Shown: piece by piece, positions 25,608 through 33,660 of the stretch
How the letters are laid out: each line of letters begins with the position of its first letter
Numbering within the stretch: position 1 is the first letter of the stretch
Source of the DNA: CAYWFP01 sp964457365
Lineage (GTDB): Bacteria > Planctomycetota > SZUA-567
Length of the DNA stretch: 33,660 nucleotides
NCBI GenBank assembly: GCA_964457365.1
Contig: CAYWFP010000037.1
Location: forward strand, 1-33,660
Direction of reading: 5' to 3'
The notes under the pieces: generated by a model
What the model saw: only the letters and a program-made list of their open reading frames with translations
What the model was told of the DNA's origin: nothing
Databases searched by the model: none
Translations under genes and position numbers: made by a program

Positions 25608-27130
25608 TCAATCGTTCTCCGGCTGCACTTCGCCGGGGAGATTCTCCGGGTCGAGGCAGAGCCGCTGATCCTCCTGCCGCAGACGCGCGCGAATCTCTTG
25701 TGCGTTAACGTCGCGCGGTCGGCAGCCGTCCTTTGCCGCCTGCGCGGCGTCAACGCCCACCGGTAACAGGCAGCGATAGGGAATACCGCTGACGGCGATG
25801 TTGAGCCCGGCGCGGATCTGCTTGGCCAACACCTCGAAGGTGGACTTGATATCCCCCGACCAGACCGCCGCGCCGTACCGCTGCGAACCAGCCCACGCGC
25901 TGCGGCAGAGGTTGAGCGCCTTCTCCTGCCCTGCGGCGGTCATGCCCTCGTGAAACGCGCGCTCGTGTTCGATCGGATAGAGACAGGCCACCTCCTCGCC
26001 GGTGCCGGCATGAAGTTGGAGGTTGTCCTGGTGCGGGCCTTTCATCTCCGGCTCGATGCAGTCGAGCCAGAAGATACGGAAGCCGTGCCGGTAATACCCT
26101 TCGCGCGCTTTCTCCCAGAACAGCGCGCGTGCGCCGGGATTCGTCGGGTCGTAATAATGCAGATAGACCACCCCCTCGGGACGAGTGTCGAAGAATTGCA
26201 GCGTGGTGGGAAGGCCGTGATGCACGGCCAGGAGGTAGCCGTTTTCGTAGAACTCCGGATAATTGGCGGAGTTACCGTTGAAGGCCGGCCAGACCGAAAC
26301 CATCGCCTCCACGCCCATCTCTTTCAGTTCTTTCACCAGCCCCACCGGATCGGGCCAGCATGTCTCGTCGAAGCGGAGATCGCCCATCATCGGCCAGTGG
26401 AAGAAGTCGATGACGATGACCGAGAGCGGCAGGCCGCGTTTCTTGTATTCGCGCGCGACGTTCAGGAGCTCCTCCTGCGTCTTGTACCGCAGCTTGCATT
26501 GCCAGAATCCGCTCGCCCACTCCGGCAATCCCGTCGCGTGGCCGGTGGCGTCGACGTAATGACGCATGATCTCAGCGGGGGTATCGCCGGCGGTAATCCG
26601 GTAATCGATCTGGTGCGTGGCTTCGGCGACCCAGCGCGTGCCGGTGTGGCCGAGTTCGACGCGGCCCAGCGCCGGGTTGTTCCACAGAAAGCCGTAGCCG
26701 CGACTGGAGAGAGTGAAGGGGATGCAGACCTCGCAGTTGGCCTGCCGCAGGTCCAGGACGCACCCCTTCTGGTCGAGACGACCGTGCCGCCGCTGGCCGA
26801 AGCCGTATAACCGCTCGTCCTCATACGCCGCGAAGCTGGCCGTGGCGTGCCAGAGGTTGCCGTCCTTGGCCTTGTACGCGCGCGCGGGCGGGTGCAGGAT
26901 CTCGACCACCGTCTCGGCCAGCAGTTCCCCGCCGCCTCGGCGACCGTCGGCGGCAGGAGCGCCGGACTGACGTCCCGGAAATCGGCCGCCGGCGTCGCCC
27001 GGACGCGGACGCTACTTTCGCCCCACGGCTCGACGCGGACCGTCTCGTGAAGGCAGCGATAGATCAGGGCGTGGCCGTCGAGAGAGATACGGTCGGGATT
27101 CCTGCACGTACGAATCTTTTCGTCGATCAT
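25608..27130 (-). pseudogene. GH31 alpha-glycosidase gene, frameshifted and lacking its 3' part
   Basis: The ATG at 27130 begins MIDEKIRTCRNPDRI. The frame is lost at a run of C on the plus strand (26927-26930); adding one base there restores AEAAGELLAETVVEI and continues into a 433-codon segment. That segment is clear GH31: DERLYGFGQRRHGRLDQKG, LSSRGYGFLWNNPALGRVEL, LPEWASGFWQCKLRYKTQEEL, VIVIDFFHWP, and the nucleophile Asp in FRIFWLDCIEPEM. The acid/base Asp lies in SAWAGSQRYGAAVWSGDI. After NIAVSGIPY the family normally continues with W-x-TDIGGF and over 150 further residues. Here it is replaced by about 55 unrelated residues (from RCLLPVGVDAAQ) and a stop. So the barrel is incomplete and the enzyme should be inactive. 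The frameshift alone could be a sequencing error in a homopolymer; the missing 3' part cannot be explained by one base. Confidence 0.82.
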
Positions 27131-27211
27131 TCCGGATCCTCATGGCAGAAGGCGGCAAGCGTTCCGCTTGAAATAGCACGGTCGCGGCCTGCGCGCAAGG
27201 ACCAAAGCGTC

Positions 27212-28039
27212 TCATCGCTGGCACCGCGGGCAGTAATAGCTCGAACGCCCGGTCTGGACGAGACGCTTGATCGTGGCGCGGCATGCCTTGCAGTGCTCGC
27301 CTTCGCGGCCGTAGACCTTGAGCGCGATGCGGAAGCGGCCTTCGCTGCCGTCGGGGCGGCGATAGTCGCTGAGAGTGGTGCCGCCCATGGCGATGGCGTC
27401 CAGCAGCACCGCTTTGACATGCGCGGCGAGGCGTGCGCACGCTTCGCGGCCGATTCGCCCGGCCCGGCGGGTGGGGCGAATCCCGGCGCGGAAAAGCGCT
27501 TCGCTGGCGTAGATGTTGCCCACGCCGACCACCAGCGTCGCGTCCATCAACAGCGGTTTGATCGCGCGCGTGCGTTTGCGTGTGATCGCGTACAGGTACG
27601 CCGCGTCGAAATCCTCCCCGAGAGGCTCGGGCCCCAGGTGCGCGAGCTCCTCCGGCTCGCCCCCGCTTGCGGGCAGACGCACCGCGCGGCATTCACCGAA
27701 ACGGCGCGGATCGTGAAAGCGGATCTCCATGCCGCCGGAGAGACGCAGCAGCAAGCGGTCGTGGCTATCGAGTGGTTCGCCGGGATTGTCGATATGCAGC
27801 GCGCCGGTCATCCCCAGGTGCAGCAGCAGCGCGCGCTTTTCCTCGCACTCGACGATCAGGTATTTGCCGCGTCGGCGGACGGCGGCGATGCGCCGGTCCT
27901 TGACGTGTCGCAGCAACTCGCGCGCCGCCAGCGGATGCCGCAGTTTGTCGACGGTGGCGTGAACGGCGACGATGCGCTGATCGAGAAGATGCGGCTCGAT
28001 GGCGCGCCGGACGGTTTCGACTTCCGGGAGTTCGGGCAT
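27212..28039 (-). CDS. mutM: Formamidopyrimidine-DNA glycosylase
   Basis: MutM (Fpg) excises 8-oxoguanine and ring-opened purines and nicks the abasic site. The 275-residue protein starts MPELPEVETVRR, with the catalytic Pro2 and Glu3. The signature loop GKYLIVECEEKRALLLHLGMTG is intact. The helix-two-turn-helix appears as VVGVGNIYASEALFRAGI. The C-terminal zinc finger has two CxxC pairs, in EHCKACRATI and YYCPRCQR, ending in the usual Arg-containing loop. All key elements are present and length is standard. The ATG at 28039 shares its first base with the upstream gene's TGA (TGATG), so translation is coupled. The frame ends 81 bases before the GH31 start on the same strand. Confidence 0.97.
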   Translation of the reverse strand: MPELPEVETVRRAIEPHLLDQRIVAVHATVDKLRHPLAARELLRHVKDRRIAAVRRRGKYLIVECEEKRALLLHLGMTGALHIDNPGEPLDSHDRLLLRLSGGMEIRFHDPRRFGECRAVRLPASGGEPEELAHLGPEPLGEDFDAAYLYAITRKRTRAIKPLLMDATLVVGVGNIYASEALFRAGIRPTRRAGRIGREACARLAAHVKAVLLDAIAMGGTTLSDYRRPDGSEGRFRIALKVYGREGEHCKACRATIKRLVQTGRSSYYCPRCQR

Positions 28040-28848
28040 CAGACCATGTGGGCGCCGGTCTGCGGCTGGGGGTCGTCCGGCGGCTCTTCCGAGGAGGCGT
28101 CTTCGCCCGCTTGCGCCTCGTCCTCACCCTCCTCGCCCGGCACCTCGGCCGCTTCGTCCGCCGCGGCGGCCTGCGCCTCGGGGTGTCGCTCGTCCAGCCA
28201 CTTCTGCAGGTGCACGGCGGTATCGGCGATGCGTTCGGCGATGCGGGTGCGCGAGTCGGGGGGGAGTTGCTCGAGATGTTCGATCTCCTGCCTCGCCTGC
28301 TGCAGCCCGGAGGCGAAGGTATTCAAGGCTTCGTGGAGCTTGGCGTGCGCGCTGCCGACCGAGAAGGCGTTCTCGACGCCCTCGAGTTCCTTCTGCAGCG
28401 AGTTGAGCTTCATCACCAGCCCCTTGAGCTTCTTCTGCTCGCGGTCGACCAGGACGGTGCTGTTGTTGGCGATGTATTCGTTCAATTGATTCTCGCACGT
28501 CTCGATGCGCTTCTGCTGGAACGCGACCTGCTTTTCCAAATCCGCCAACAGCGCCATGCGCTGCTGCTGCTCGGTGTCGAACTGCTCGGTCATGATCTCG
28601 CCGGCCTTGACGGCGCTGTCGCACATGTAGGTATATTTCTCGATCAACAGCGCGTGGTCGCGCACCTCCATGTCGCTGCTGGCCTGGAGTTCGCGGAACG
28701 CGTTGAGAAAATCCTTCAGACTGCCGTTGGTCTCGCCCCAGCGCATGTAGTTCTTGGCCATGCCCAAAGCGTCGCGGAGCTTCCGGTCGGCTTCGTCGCC
28801 ACTAAAGATGGAGGTGAAGAAAGTGAACAGATCGTCGATCCAGCTCAT
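28039..28848 (-). CDS. Coiled-coil protein, unknown function
   Basis: From the ATG at 28848 the product has 269 residues. A farther start at 28938 would add 30 residues of non-coding look (rich in Arg and Ser) and is less likely. The N-terminus MSWIDDLFTFFTSIFSG is amphipathic and could touch the membrane. Then come three or so long helices (about 40-215) with heptad-like Leu/Ala spacing, for example around QQQRMALLADLEKQVAFQQKR and LKGLVMKLNSLQKELEGVEN. The last 50 residues are acidic and Ala/Glu/Pro-rich, probably disordered. The organisation recalls PspA-like membrane-associated coiled coils, but no PspA signature was recognised. It overlaps mutM by one base and follows smc after about 212 bp with its own putative promoter. 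Confidence 0.72.
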   Translation of the reverse strand: MSWIDDLFTFFTSIFSGDEADRKLRDALGMAKNYMRWGETNGSLKDFLNAFRELQASSDMEVRDHALLIEKYTYMCDSAVKAGEIMTEQFDTEQQQRMALLADLEKQVAFQQKRIETCENQLNEYIANNSTVLVDREQKKLKGLVMKLNSLQKELEGVENAFSVGSAHAKLHEALNTFASGLQQARQEIEHLEQLPPDSRTRIAERIADTAVHLQKWLDERHPEAQAAAADEAAEVPGEEGEDEAQAGEDASSEEPPDDPQPQTGAHMV

Positions 28849-28953
28849 CGCGACTCGCAATGTCGAAAACACCCGAGACGATTGCCGCGGCGAAACCGCC
28901 CTTTGCTCGCCCGCCCGCGGCATCCCGCATGTTGCCATTCGGTTCGTAGCGAG

Positions 28954-28982
28954 ATATTAGCGGATTGCCACGGCATGGGCAA
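28954..28982 (-). promoter_or_regulatory. Putative promoter of the coiled-coil/mutM pair
   Basis: Read on the minus strand, TTGCCC (28982-28977) and TAATAT (28959-28954) are 17 bases apart, each matching 4/6 of consensus. Transcription would begin about 100 bases before the ATG at 28848. It lies in the 212-bp non-coding stretch between smc and the coiled-coil gene (28849-29060), where no terminator with a T-run is evident. Confidence 0.35.
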
Positions 28983-29060
28983 GAGGCTTCTGCATCTTAT
29001 CGCGCCAGAGTGTGTCGACTGTATTTTTCGGCTAGACCGAAGTCCGGACGGGAAAGCGGG

Positions 29061-32000
29061 TTAACCCGCCCGAACCGCGTCCTGCGGCCCTTCGTCGGCA
29101 CCGGCGAAAGCCACCTCCCGCACCGGCGCTTGACCGGCACCCTCCGCCTCCCCGTCCTCCACGCGCTCGTAAGCATCGGTAAAGCGCAGGCTGTACTTGG
29201 TGCTGATGCCCGGCTCGTCCTGGGTGACGCCGTAGATGGCGTCGGTCATGCCCATGGTGCGCTTGGCGTGGGAGATGAGAATGAACTGCGTTTCCTGCGA
29301 AAAGTCACGCACCGCGTTCATGAAGCGATCGATATTCGACTCGTCCAGCGGCCCGTCCACCTCGTCGAGGATGCAGAAGGGGCTGGGCTTGCTGCGGAAG
29401 ATGGCGAACAGCAGCGCCACCGTGCAGAGCGCCTTCTCGCCGCCCGAGAGCAGCGAGATGCTCTTGGGCTCTTTGCCGGGCGGCCGGGCGATGATCTCGA
29501 TGCCCGCGTCCAGCGCGTCGCCGTTCTCCGGCGCCTCGAGGATCAAGTCGGCCTTGCCGCCGCCGAAGAGCATGCGGAAGAGCTCCTGGAAGTTTTCGCG
29601 CACCGCGTCGAAGGTCGCTTCGAAACGCGTGGCGCACTCGGTGTTGAGCCGTTCGATCAGGTCCATCAGGTCCTGCGCGGCGGTCTGGATGTCCTCCTGT
29701 TCGCTGCGCAGGAACTCGACCCGCGCCTCCAGTTCGGCCAGCTCCTCGATAGCGCAGAGGTTGACCGGGCCGATGCGGCCGATCTTGCCCTGCACCTCCT
29801 CGATACGTTCGGCCAGCGCGGCCGGCGCGAGCTGCCGCGGATCCTCGTGGGCCTCCTCGTCGGGCTCGTCCCGCGCCGGTTCGTCCTCGGCCAGCAGCTT
29901 CCCCGCCGCCGCGGACAGGTCTTCGATGCCGAGTTCCTCGCGGGCGCGCTCGCTCAGCGTCTCCAGCCGCATCCGCGCCTGGTTGACCGCCAGTTGCAGC
30001 TCGTGCTGGCCTTCCTGAATCTCGCCGAGGCGTTTCTGGCAGGCGCGTTCGGCCTGGCGCTGTTCCTCCAGCCGCTCGCGCACGCCGGCGAGTTGCTCGC
30101 GCATGGTCACGCCCTCTGCGCGCGCCCGGTCTCGCTTCTCGAGCGCCTCCCGTTCTTCGGCCTGCGCGGTCTGCAGCCTCTCCTCCAGCGCCGCGGTCTC
30201 GCTCCGCGCGCGCTCGCCGCGCTCGCGCAGTTGCGCCAGTTCCTGCGCGCGCTCCTCCCGGTCGCGCACGCGCTGCGCCAGCCGCCGGGCGAAGTCCTCG
30301 GCCTGGGCCTGCAGGTTGGCGCGCTTCTCGCGCAGGTCCGCGGTCCGCTCGTTGATCACGTCGAGCGCCGTGCGCGTAGCGCTCTGCTCCTGAAGCTGCT
30401 TCGCCAGCCGGTCCTCGGCCTCTTCCTGCCGATCCCGCATCCCCGCCAGTAGCGCCTCGGCTTCTTCCTGTCGCGCGGCGATAGCGGCGGCGGCTTCGCG
30501 CATGGTCTCCGCTTCGCGCGCGCGCGCGGCCCGCTCCTCATCCAGGCGCTGGCGTTCGCTCTCGCAGACCGAGAGCGCGGTCGCCAGCTTGGCGGTATCG
30601 TGTTCTTTCGTTTCGATGACGCGGTCCAGCGCCTCGCCGTTCGCGCGCGCCTGCGCGGCCGCGTCCAGGGCCCGGCGACGCTCCCGGCCGAGCTGCTCCA
30701 GGTCGCCGCGCAGGGTCTCGGTCGCCTTCTCCAGGCTCTCCATCTCGGCCTTGCGCGTGATCAGCCCGCCCTTGACCCCCGCGCCATGGCCGCCGGTGAT
30801 GGCGCCGCGCGGGTCGATGACCTCGCCCTCGCGGGTGACGATGCGCACGCCCCTCGCGCTCGTCGTCGAGAGCCGCCGCGCATCCTGCAGCGTTTCGGCG
30901 ATCAGCGTGCCATGCAGGAGATACTCCAACGCCGGGCGGTATTCCGCGTCGAAGTCTACCAGGTCGATGGCCTCGCCGAGTCCGCCGGCTTTCTGCTGCG
31001 GCTCGAGCGGCCGGCGCGGGCGGATCGTATCGAGCGGCAGAAAGGTCGCTCGGCCGGCGCGATGGGTCTTGAGATAATCCACGCACCTCTGCGCGCCGTC
31101 GGCGTCGGCGACGACGATGTCCTGCGCGTGCGCGCCCAGCGCCGTCTCGATCGCCAGGGCCAGCTCCGCCGGCACCCGCAGCAGATCCGCCACCATCCCC
31201 CGCACCGCGGCGCATTCGCCGCGCCCCTCGCGCTGCGCGCTCATCACCGCCTTGACCCCGGCGTAGGCGCCGGCGAGATTCTTCTCCAGATCCTGCAGCG
31301 TCGCCAGCCGCGAAGTCTTCGCCGAGAGTTCGGCTTGGACCGCATTCAGCTTTTCGTTCAAGGATTCGGCCTCGGCGAGACGATCGCGTTCAGCCGCGCG
31401 CGCGGTCTCGAGTTCGTCGCGGCGCGCAGCCGTCTCGGCCTCGGCTTCGGCGCGCGCGGTCTCGAGGCGACGCTGTTCGGTATCGAGTTCCGCGTCGCGC
31501 GCGGCGTTCGCGGCGGACCGCTCGCGATGCTCGGCCTGCCGCGCGGCCAGCGCCTCCGCATCGCTCTCGGCGCGGGTCCTGGCCTGCTGTGCCTGGCTGC
31601 GCTCCTCGCCCAGCGCCAGCAGCGCCGCGCGCGTCTCCTCGATTCGTTGCGCCACGCCGTCGAGGGCGTATTGCAGCCCGCTGCGGCGCGCGTCCTCGGC
31701 CGCGAGGCGCTCTTGCATCGTCGTCAGCTCCGCCGCGGCGGCATGTCGCTCCGCCTCGTCCTCGGCGTCCTCGCGCGCCATCGCTTCCAGGCGCGCCTCG
31801 AGAAACTCGACCCGTGCGCACGCGGCGGTCTTCTCCTCCGCGAGCGATTCCAGCCGCGTTCCGGCGGTGCCGATCTCCCTCTGGATGCGGCCGAGCGTCT
31901 CCTGCAGCTCCAGCAGCGCCTGGTCGTGGCGCTCGAGCGCCTGGTCGAGGTCCATCTCCTGGCTCGTCAACCCCGCGGCCTGTCGGGCCGCCTCGCTCTG

Positions 32001-32783
32001 CGCGACGCTCTCGCGGGTGAAGAGCTCCGCCAACTCGTCCATCTGCCGCTGCCGCTCCCGCAGCTTCGCCTGCAGCGCCTGGCAGTCGCGCGCGTAGTGG
32101 ACCGTCTTCAGCAGGTCGAGATCCTCCTTGAGCCGCTGGTAACGCCGCGCGGCCGAGGCCTGGCGGGTCTTGCTGCGGATCTGCTTCTCCACCTCCTCGA
32201 CGACGTCGTTGACGCGGTGGAGATACTGCTCGGTGCGCTCGAGTCTGGCGAGCGTCTCCTTGCGGCGCTGCTTGAACTTGCTGATGCCGGCGGCCTCCTC
32301 GAAGATCGCCCGGCGGTCGGCCGGCTTGGCCTGCAGCAACTCCTCCACCTTCCCCTGCTCGATCACCGAGTAGGCGCTGGTGCCGACACCGGTGTCGAGG
32401 AAGAGATCGCGGATGTCGCGCTTGCGGCAGGGCTGCTTGTTGATCAGATACTCGCTCTCGCCGGAGCGGTAGAGGCGACGGGTGATGCAGACCTCGTTGT
32501 ACGCCACCGGCAGCGTACCGGCGGCGTTATCGAAGTAGAGGTTGACCTCCGCGAGGCCCACGGGCTTGCGCCGTTCGGAGCCGGCGAAAATGACGTCCTG
32601 CATCTCCTTGCCTCGGAGCGCCGTCGGGCGGGTCTCTCCGAGCACCCATTTGATGGCGTCGACGACGTTGGACTTGCCGCAGCCGTTGGGGCCGAGGATG
32701 GCGGTGATGCCGCGGTCGAAATCGAAGACGGTCTTGTCCGCGAAGGACTTGAATCCCAGCAGTTCCACTTTGGTCAGGTGCAT
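29061..32783 (-). CDS. smc: Chromosome segregation protein SMC
   Basis: SMC is the ATP-dependent loop-extruding protein of bacterial condensin. The 1240-residue product is complete. The head has Walker A GPNGCGKS (31-38), and the N-terminal motif FKSFADKTVFDF precedes it. Long coiled coils flank a hinge (about 500-650) with GAYAGVKAVMSAQREG and VDYLKTHRAGRATFLPLD. The C-terminal head half has the ABC signature SLLSGGEKALC, Walker B PFCILDEVDGPL, and the H-loop ISHAKRTMGM. The D-loop reads DGPLDESNIDRF, where family members usually have DAPLDDANV or similar, a mild oddity. The coiled coils are very rich in Ala, Arg and Glu, and the protein is a little longer than the usual 1170-1190. The ATG at 32783 lies 27 bases after the stop of amrS. 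ScpA and ScpB are not in the window. Confidence 0.96.
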   Translation of the reverse strand: MHLTKVELLGFKSFADKTVFDFDRGITAILGPNGCGKSNVVDAIKWVLGETRPTALRGKEMQDVIFAGSERRKPVGLAEVNLYFDNAAGTLPVAYNEVCITRRLYRSGESEYLINKQPCRKRDIRDLFLDTGVGTSAYSVIEQGKVEELLQAKPADRRAIFEEAAGISKFKQRRKETLARLERTEQYLHRVNDVVEEVEKQIRSKTRQASAARRYQRLKEDLDLLKTVHYARDCQALQAKLRERQRQMDELAELFTRESVAQSEAARQAAGLTSQEMDLDQALERHDQALLELQETLGRIQREIGTAGTRLESLAEEKTAACARVEFLEARLEAMAREDAEDEAERHAAAAELTTMQERLAAEDARRSGLQYALDGVAQRIEETRAALLALGEERSQAQQARTRAESDAEALAARQAEHRERSAANAARDAELDTEQRRLETARAEAEAETAARRDELETARAAERDRLAEAESLNEKLNAVQAELSAKTSRLATLQDLEKNLAGAYAGVKAVMSAQREGRGECAAVRGMVADLLRVPAELALAIETALGAHAQDIVVADADGAQRCVDYLKTHRAGRATFLPLDTIRPRRPLEPQQKAGGLGEAIDLVDFDAEYRPALEYLLHGTLIAETLQDARRLSTTSARGVRIVTREGEVIDPRGAITGGHGAGVKGGLITRKAEMESLEKATETLRGDLEQLGRERRRALDAAAQARANGEALDRVIETKEHDTAKLATALSVCESERQRLDEERAARAREAETMREAAAAIAARQEEAEALLAGMRDRQEEAEDRLAKQLQEQSATRTALDVINERTADLREKRANLQAQAEDFARRLAQRVRDREERAQELAQLRERGERARSETAALEERLQTAQAEEREALEKRDRARAEGVTMREQLAGVRERLEEQRQAERACQKRLGEIQEGQHELQLAVNQARMRLETLSERAREELGIEDLSAAAGKLLAEDEPARDEPDEEAHEDPRQLAPAALAERIEEVQGKIGRIGPVNLCAIEELAELEARVEFLRSEQEDIQTAAQDLMDLIERLNTECATRFEATFDAVRENFQELFRMLFGGGKADLILEAPENGDALDAGIEIIARPPGKEPKSISLLSGGEKALCTVALLFAIFRSKPSPFCILDEVDGPLDESNIDRFMNAVRDFSQETQFILISHAKRTMGMTDAIYGVTQDEPGISTKYSLRFTDAYERVEDGEAEGAGQAPVREVAFAGADEGPQDAVRAG

Positions 32784-32810
32784 GGCTTGTCGCGCCCCCC
32801 TCTCGCCGTT

Positions 32811-33660
32811 TCACGCGGCGACGATATTGTTTTCGGTTCGGCAGCTCCGGCAGCAGCCCGCCTCGTCCAGGCCGATGATCTCGATGTCGTATCCCGCGCG
32901 GCGGATCAGTTCCGCGCCGCAGTCGCGGCAGACGGTGTCGCCGCCGCCGCGGACCATGACGTTGCCGAGGTAGACGTGGTCGAGGTGCTTGCGGAAGATC
33001 TCCCGCGCGTGCTGCAGCGTCACCACCGAGGTCGGCTGCCGGTTGAGCTTGTAGCGCGGAAAATACGCCGAGAGGTGCGCCGGCGTCTGCCGGCCGCAGT
33101 GCTCGGCGATCCAGGTCGCCATGACGTCGAGTTCCTTGGTCGCGTCGTTGAGCCCGGGGATGACCAACGTCGTCACCTCGACATGGCATTCGCGTGCCGC
33201 GCGTTCGGCCGTCGCCAACACCGCCGCCAGCGCCCCGCCGGCCTGCTCCTGATAGAACTGCTCGGTGAACGCCTTGATATCGATGTTCATGGCGTCGATC
33301 CGCGGCAGCAACTCCGCCAGCGGGTCGGGATTGATGAAGCCGTTGGTCACCAGCACGTTCTTCAGCCCGGCGTTCTTCACCGCCTCGGCGCAGTCCATGA
33401 GGTACTCGAACCAGATCAGCGGCTCGTTGTAGGTATAGGCCACGCCGATGGCGTCCTGTTCGCGCGCCAGGCGCACCGCTTCCATCGGCCTGAGCTTGCG
33501 CGTGGGTTGTTTCTGCTGCGAGAGCGAGTGGTTCTGGCAGAAGTGGCAGTTGAAGTTGCAGCCGTAGGAGCCGATGGAGAGGATCGGTCGCCCCGGATGA
33601 AAGTGGTAGAGCGGCTTCTTCTCGATCGGGTCCTGCGCCACCGAGGTCACCTCGGCGTAG
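32811..33660 (-). CDS. amrS: AmmeMemoRadiSam-system radical SAM enzyme (AmrS), 5' end cut
   Basis: The visible 282 residues are the C-terminal part; the frame stays open to the window edge, and the GTG at 33650 lies inside the typical conserved segment (VTSVAQDPIEKKPLYHF), so the start is outside. The radical SAM cluster motif is CNFNCHFC, preceded by SIGSYG. The rest follows the AmrS pattern: YTYNEPLIWFEYL, VLVTNGFI, NIDIKAFTEQFYQE and LVIPGLND. A late cysteine-rich tail (CRDCGAELI, GCCRSCRTEN) is notable and fits an extra metal site. In known genomes AmrS is linked to AmmA/MEMO-family partners, which may be just beyond this edge; none is visible. The biochemical role of the AmrS family is not settled. 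Confidence 0.9.
   Translation of the reverse strand, partial: YAEVTSVAQDPIEKKPLYHFHPGRPILSIGSYGCNFNCHFCQNHSLSQQKQPTRKLRPMEAVRLAREQDAIGVAYTYNEPLIWFEYLMDCAEAVKNAGLKNVLVTNGFINPDPLAELLPRIDAMNIDIKAFTEQFYQEQAGGALAAVLATAERAARECHVEVTTLVIPGLNDATKELDVMATWIAEHCGRQTPAHLSAYFPRYKLNRQPTSVVTLQHAREIFRKHLDHVYLGNVMVRGGGDTVCRDCGAELIRRAGYDIEIIGLDEAGCCRSCRTENNIVAA

Noticed and set aside
28849..28938. Longer start of the coiled-coil gene at 28938
   Set aside because: It adds 30 residues rich in Arg and Ser without a family look, and would leave only a few bases of leader after the putative promoter.
29010..29045. Hairpin TTCGG/CCGAA after smc as a terminator
   Set aside because: On the minus strand the stem is followed by a run of A rather than T, so it cannot be an intrinsic terminator for smc.
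1..33660. CRISPR arrays, insertion sequences, integrases or phage genes
   Set aside because: No regularly spaced repeats, terminal inverted repeats, transposase or recombinase motifs were seen in reading the window.

Overview
This is a GC-rich, densely coding bacterial chromosome window. The gene set looks Gram-negative-like: a LolD/FtsX-type ABC transporter, a BamB-like propeller, a PilT ATPase, AccB/AccC, SMC and RadA. A sulfatase remnant, a GH92 and a GH31 glycosidase, a STAS protein and several Pro/Ala-rich membrane proteins of no recognised family recall the Planctomycetes-Verrucomicrobia-Lentisphaerae/Kiritimatiellae group. That placement is inference from gene content only. No phage, insertion sequence or CRISPR array was seen.

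Layout, left to right. (1) 2-3254, plus strand: the 3' end of a possible NC-motif (papain-like) protein overlapping a lipoate-ligase-family gene, then a GT4 glycosyltransferase and a STAS anti-anti-sigma-type protein. (2) 3261-8645, minus strand: a class II terpene (squalene-hopene) cyclase-like protein, RadA, and a large single-pass membrane protein. (3) 8682-17291, plus strand: seven genes, mostly overlapping or nearly abutting. They encode a radical SAM enzyme, an ABC ATPase, a 1118-residue FtsX-like permease, a PQQ-type propeller, a PilT-like ATPase, a TPR membrane protein and a small membrane protein. The radical SAM gene diverges from the cyclase gene across only 36 bp. (4) 17347-22017, minus strand: pepP-like, accB, accC, amaP-like and queA, a housekeeping operon. 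(5) 22097-22261: a tRNA-Leu(GAG) with its own near-consensus promoter and a clear terminator. (6) 22299-27130: a glycan-degradation patch with an intact GH92 gene between a sulfatase remnant and a damaged GH31 gene, plus a 140-codon gene of unknown function. (7) 27212-33660, minus strand: amrS (cut by the window edge), smc, a coiled-coil gene and mutM.

How the genes may work together. AccB and AccC supply two parts of acetyl-CoA carboxylase. The GH92, GH31 and sulfatase genes look like the remains of a locus that degraded sulfated or mannose-containing glycans; two of the three are broken. The most intriguing part is region 2-3 (6918-17291): a terpene cyclase-like enzyme with an intact DxDD acid motif faces a radical SAM enzyme, followed by an ABC export-type module coupled to a propeller, a PilT motor and small membrane proteins. 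No known system with exactly this composition comes to mind, but linkage is the only evidence that the parts cooperate.
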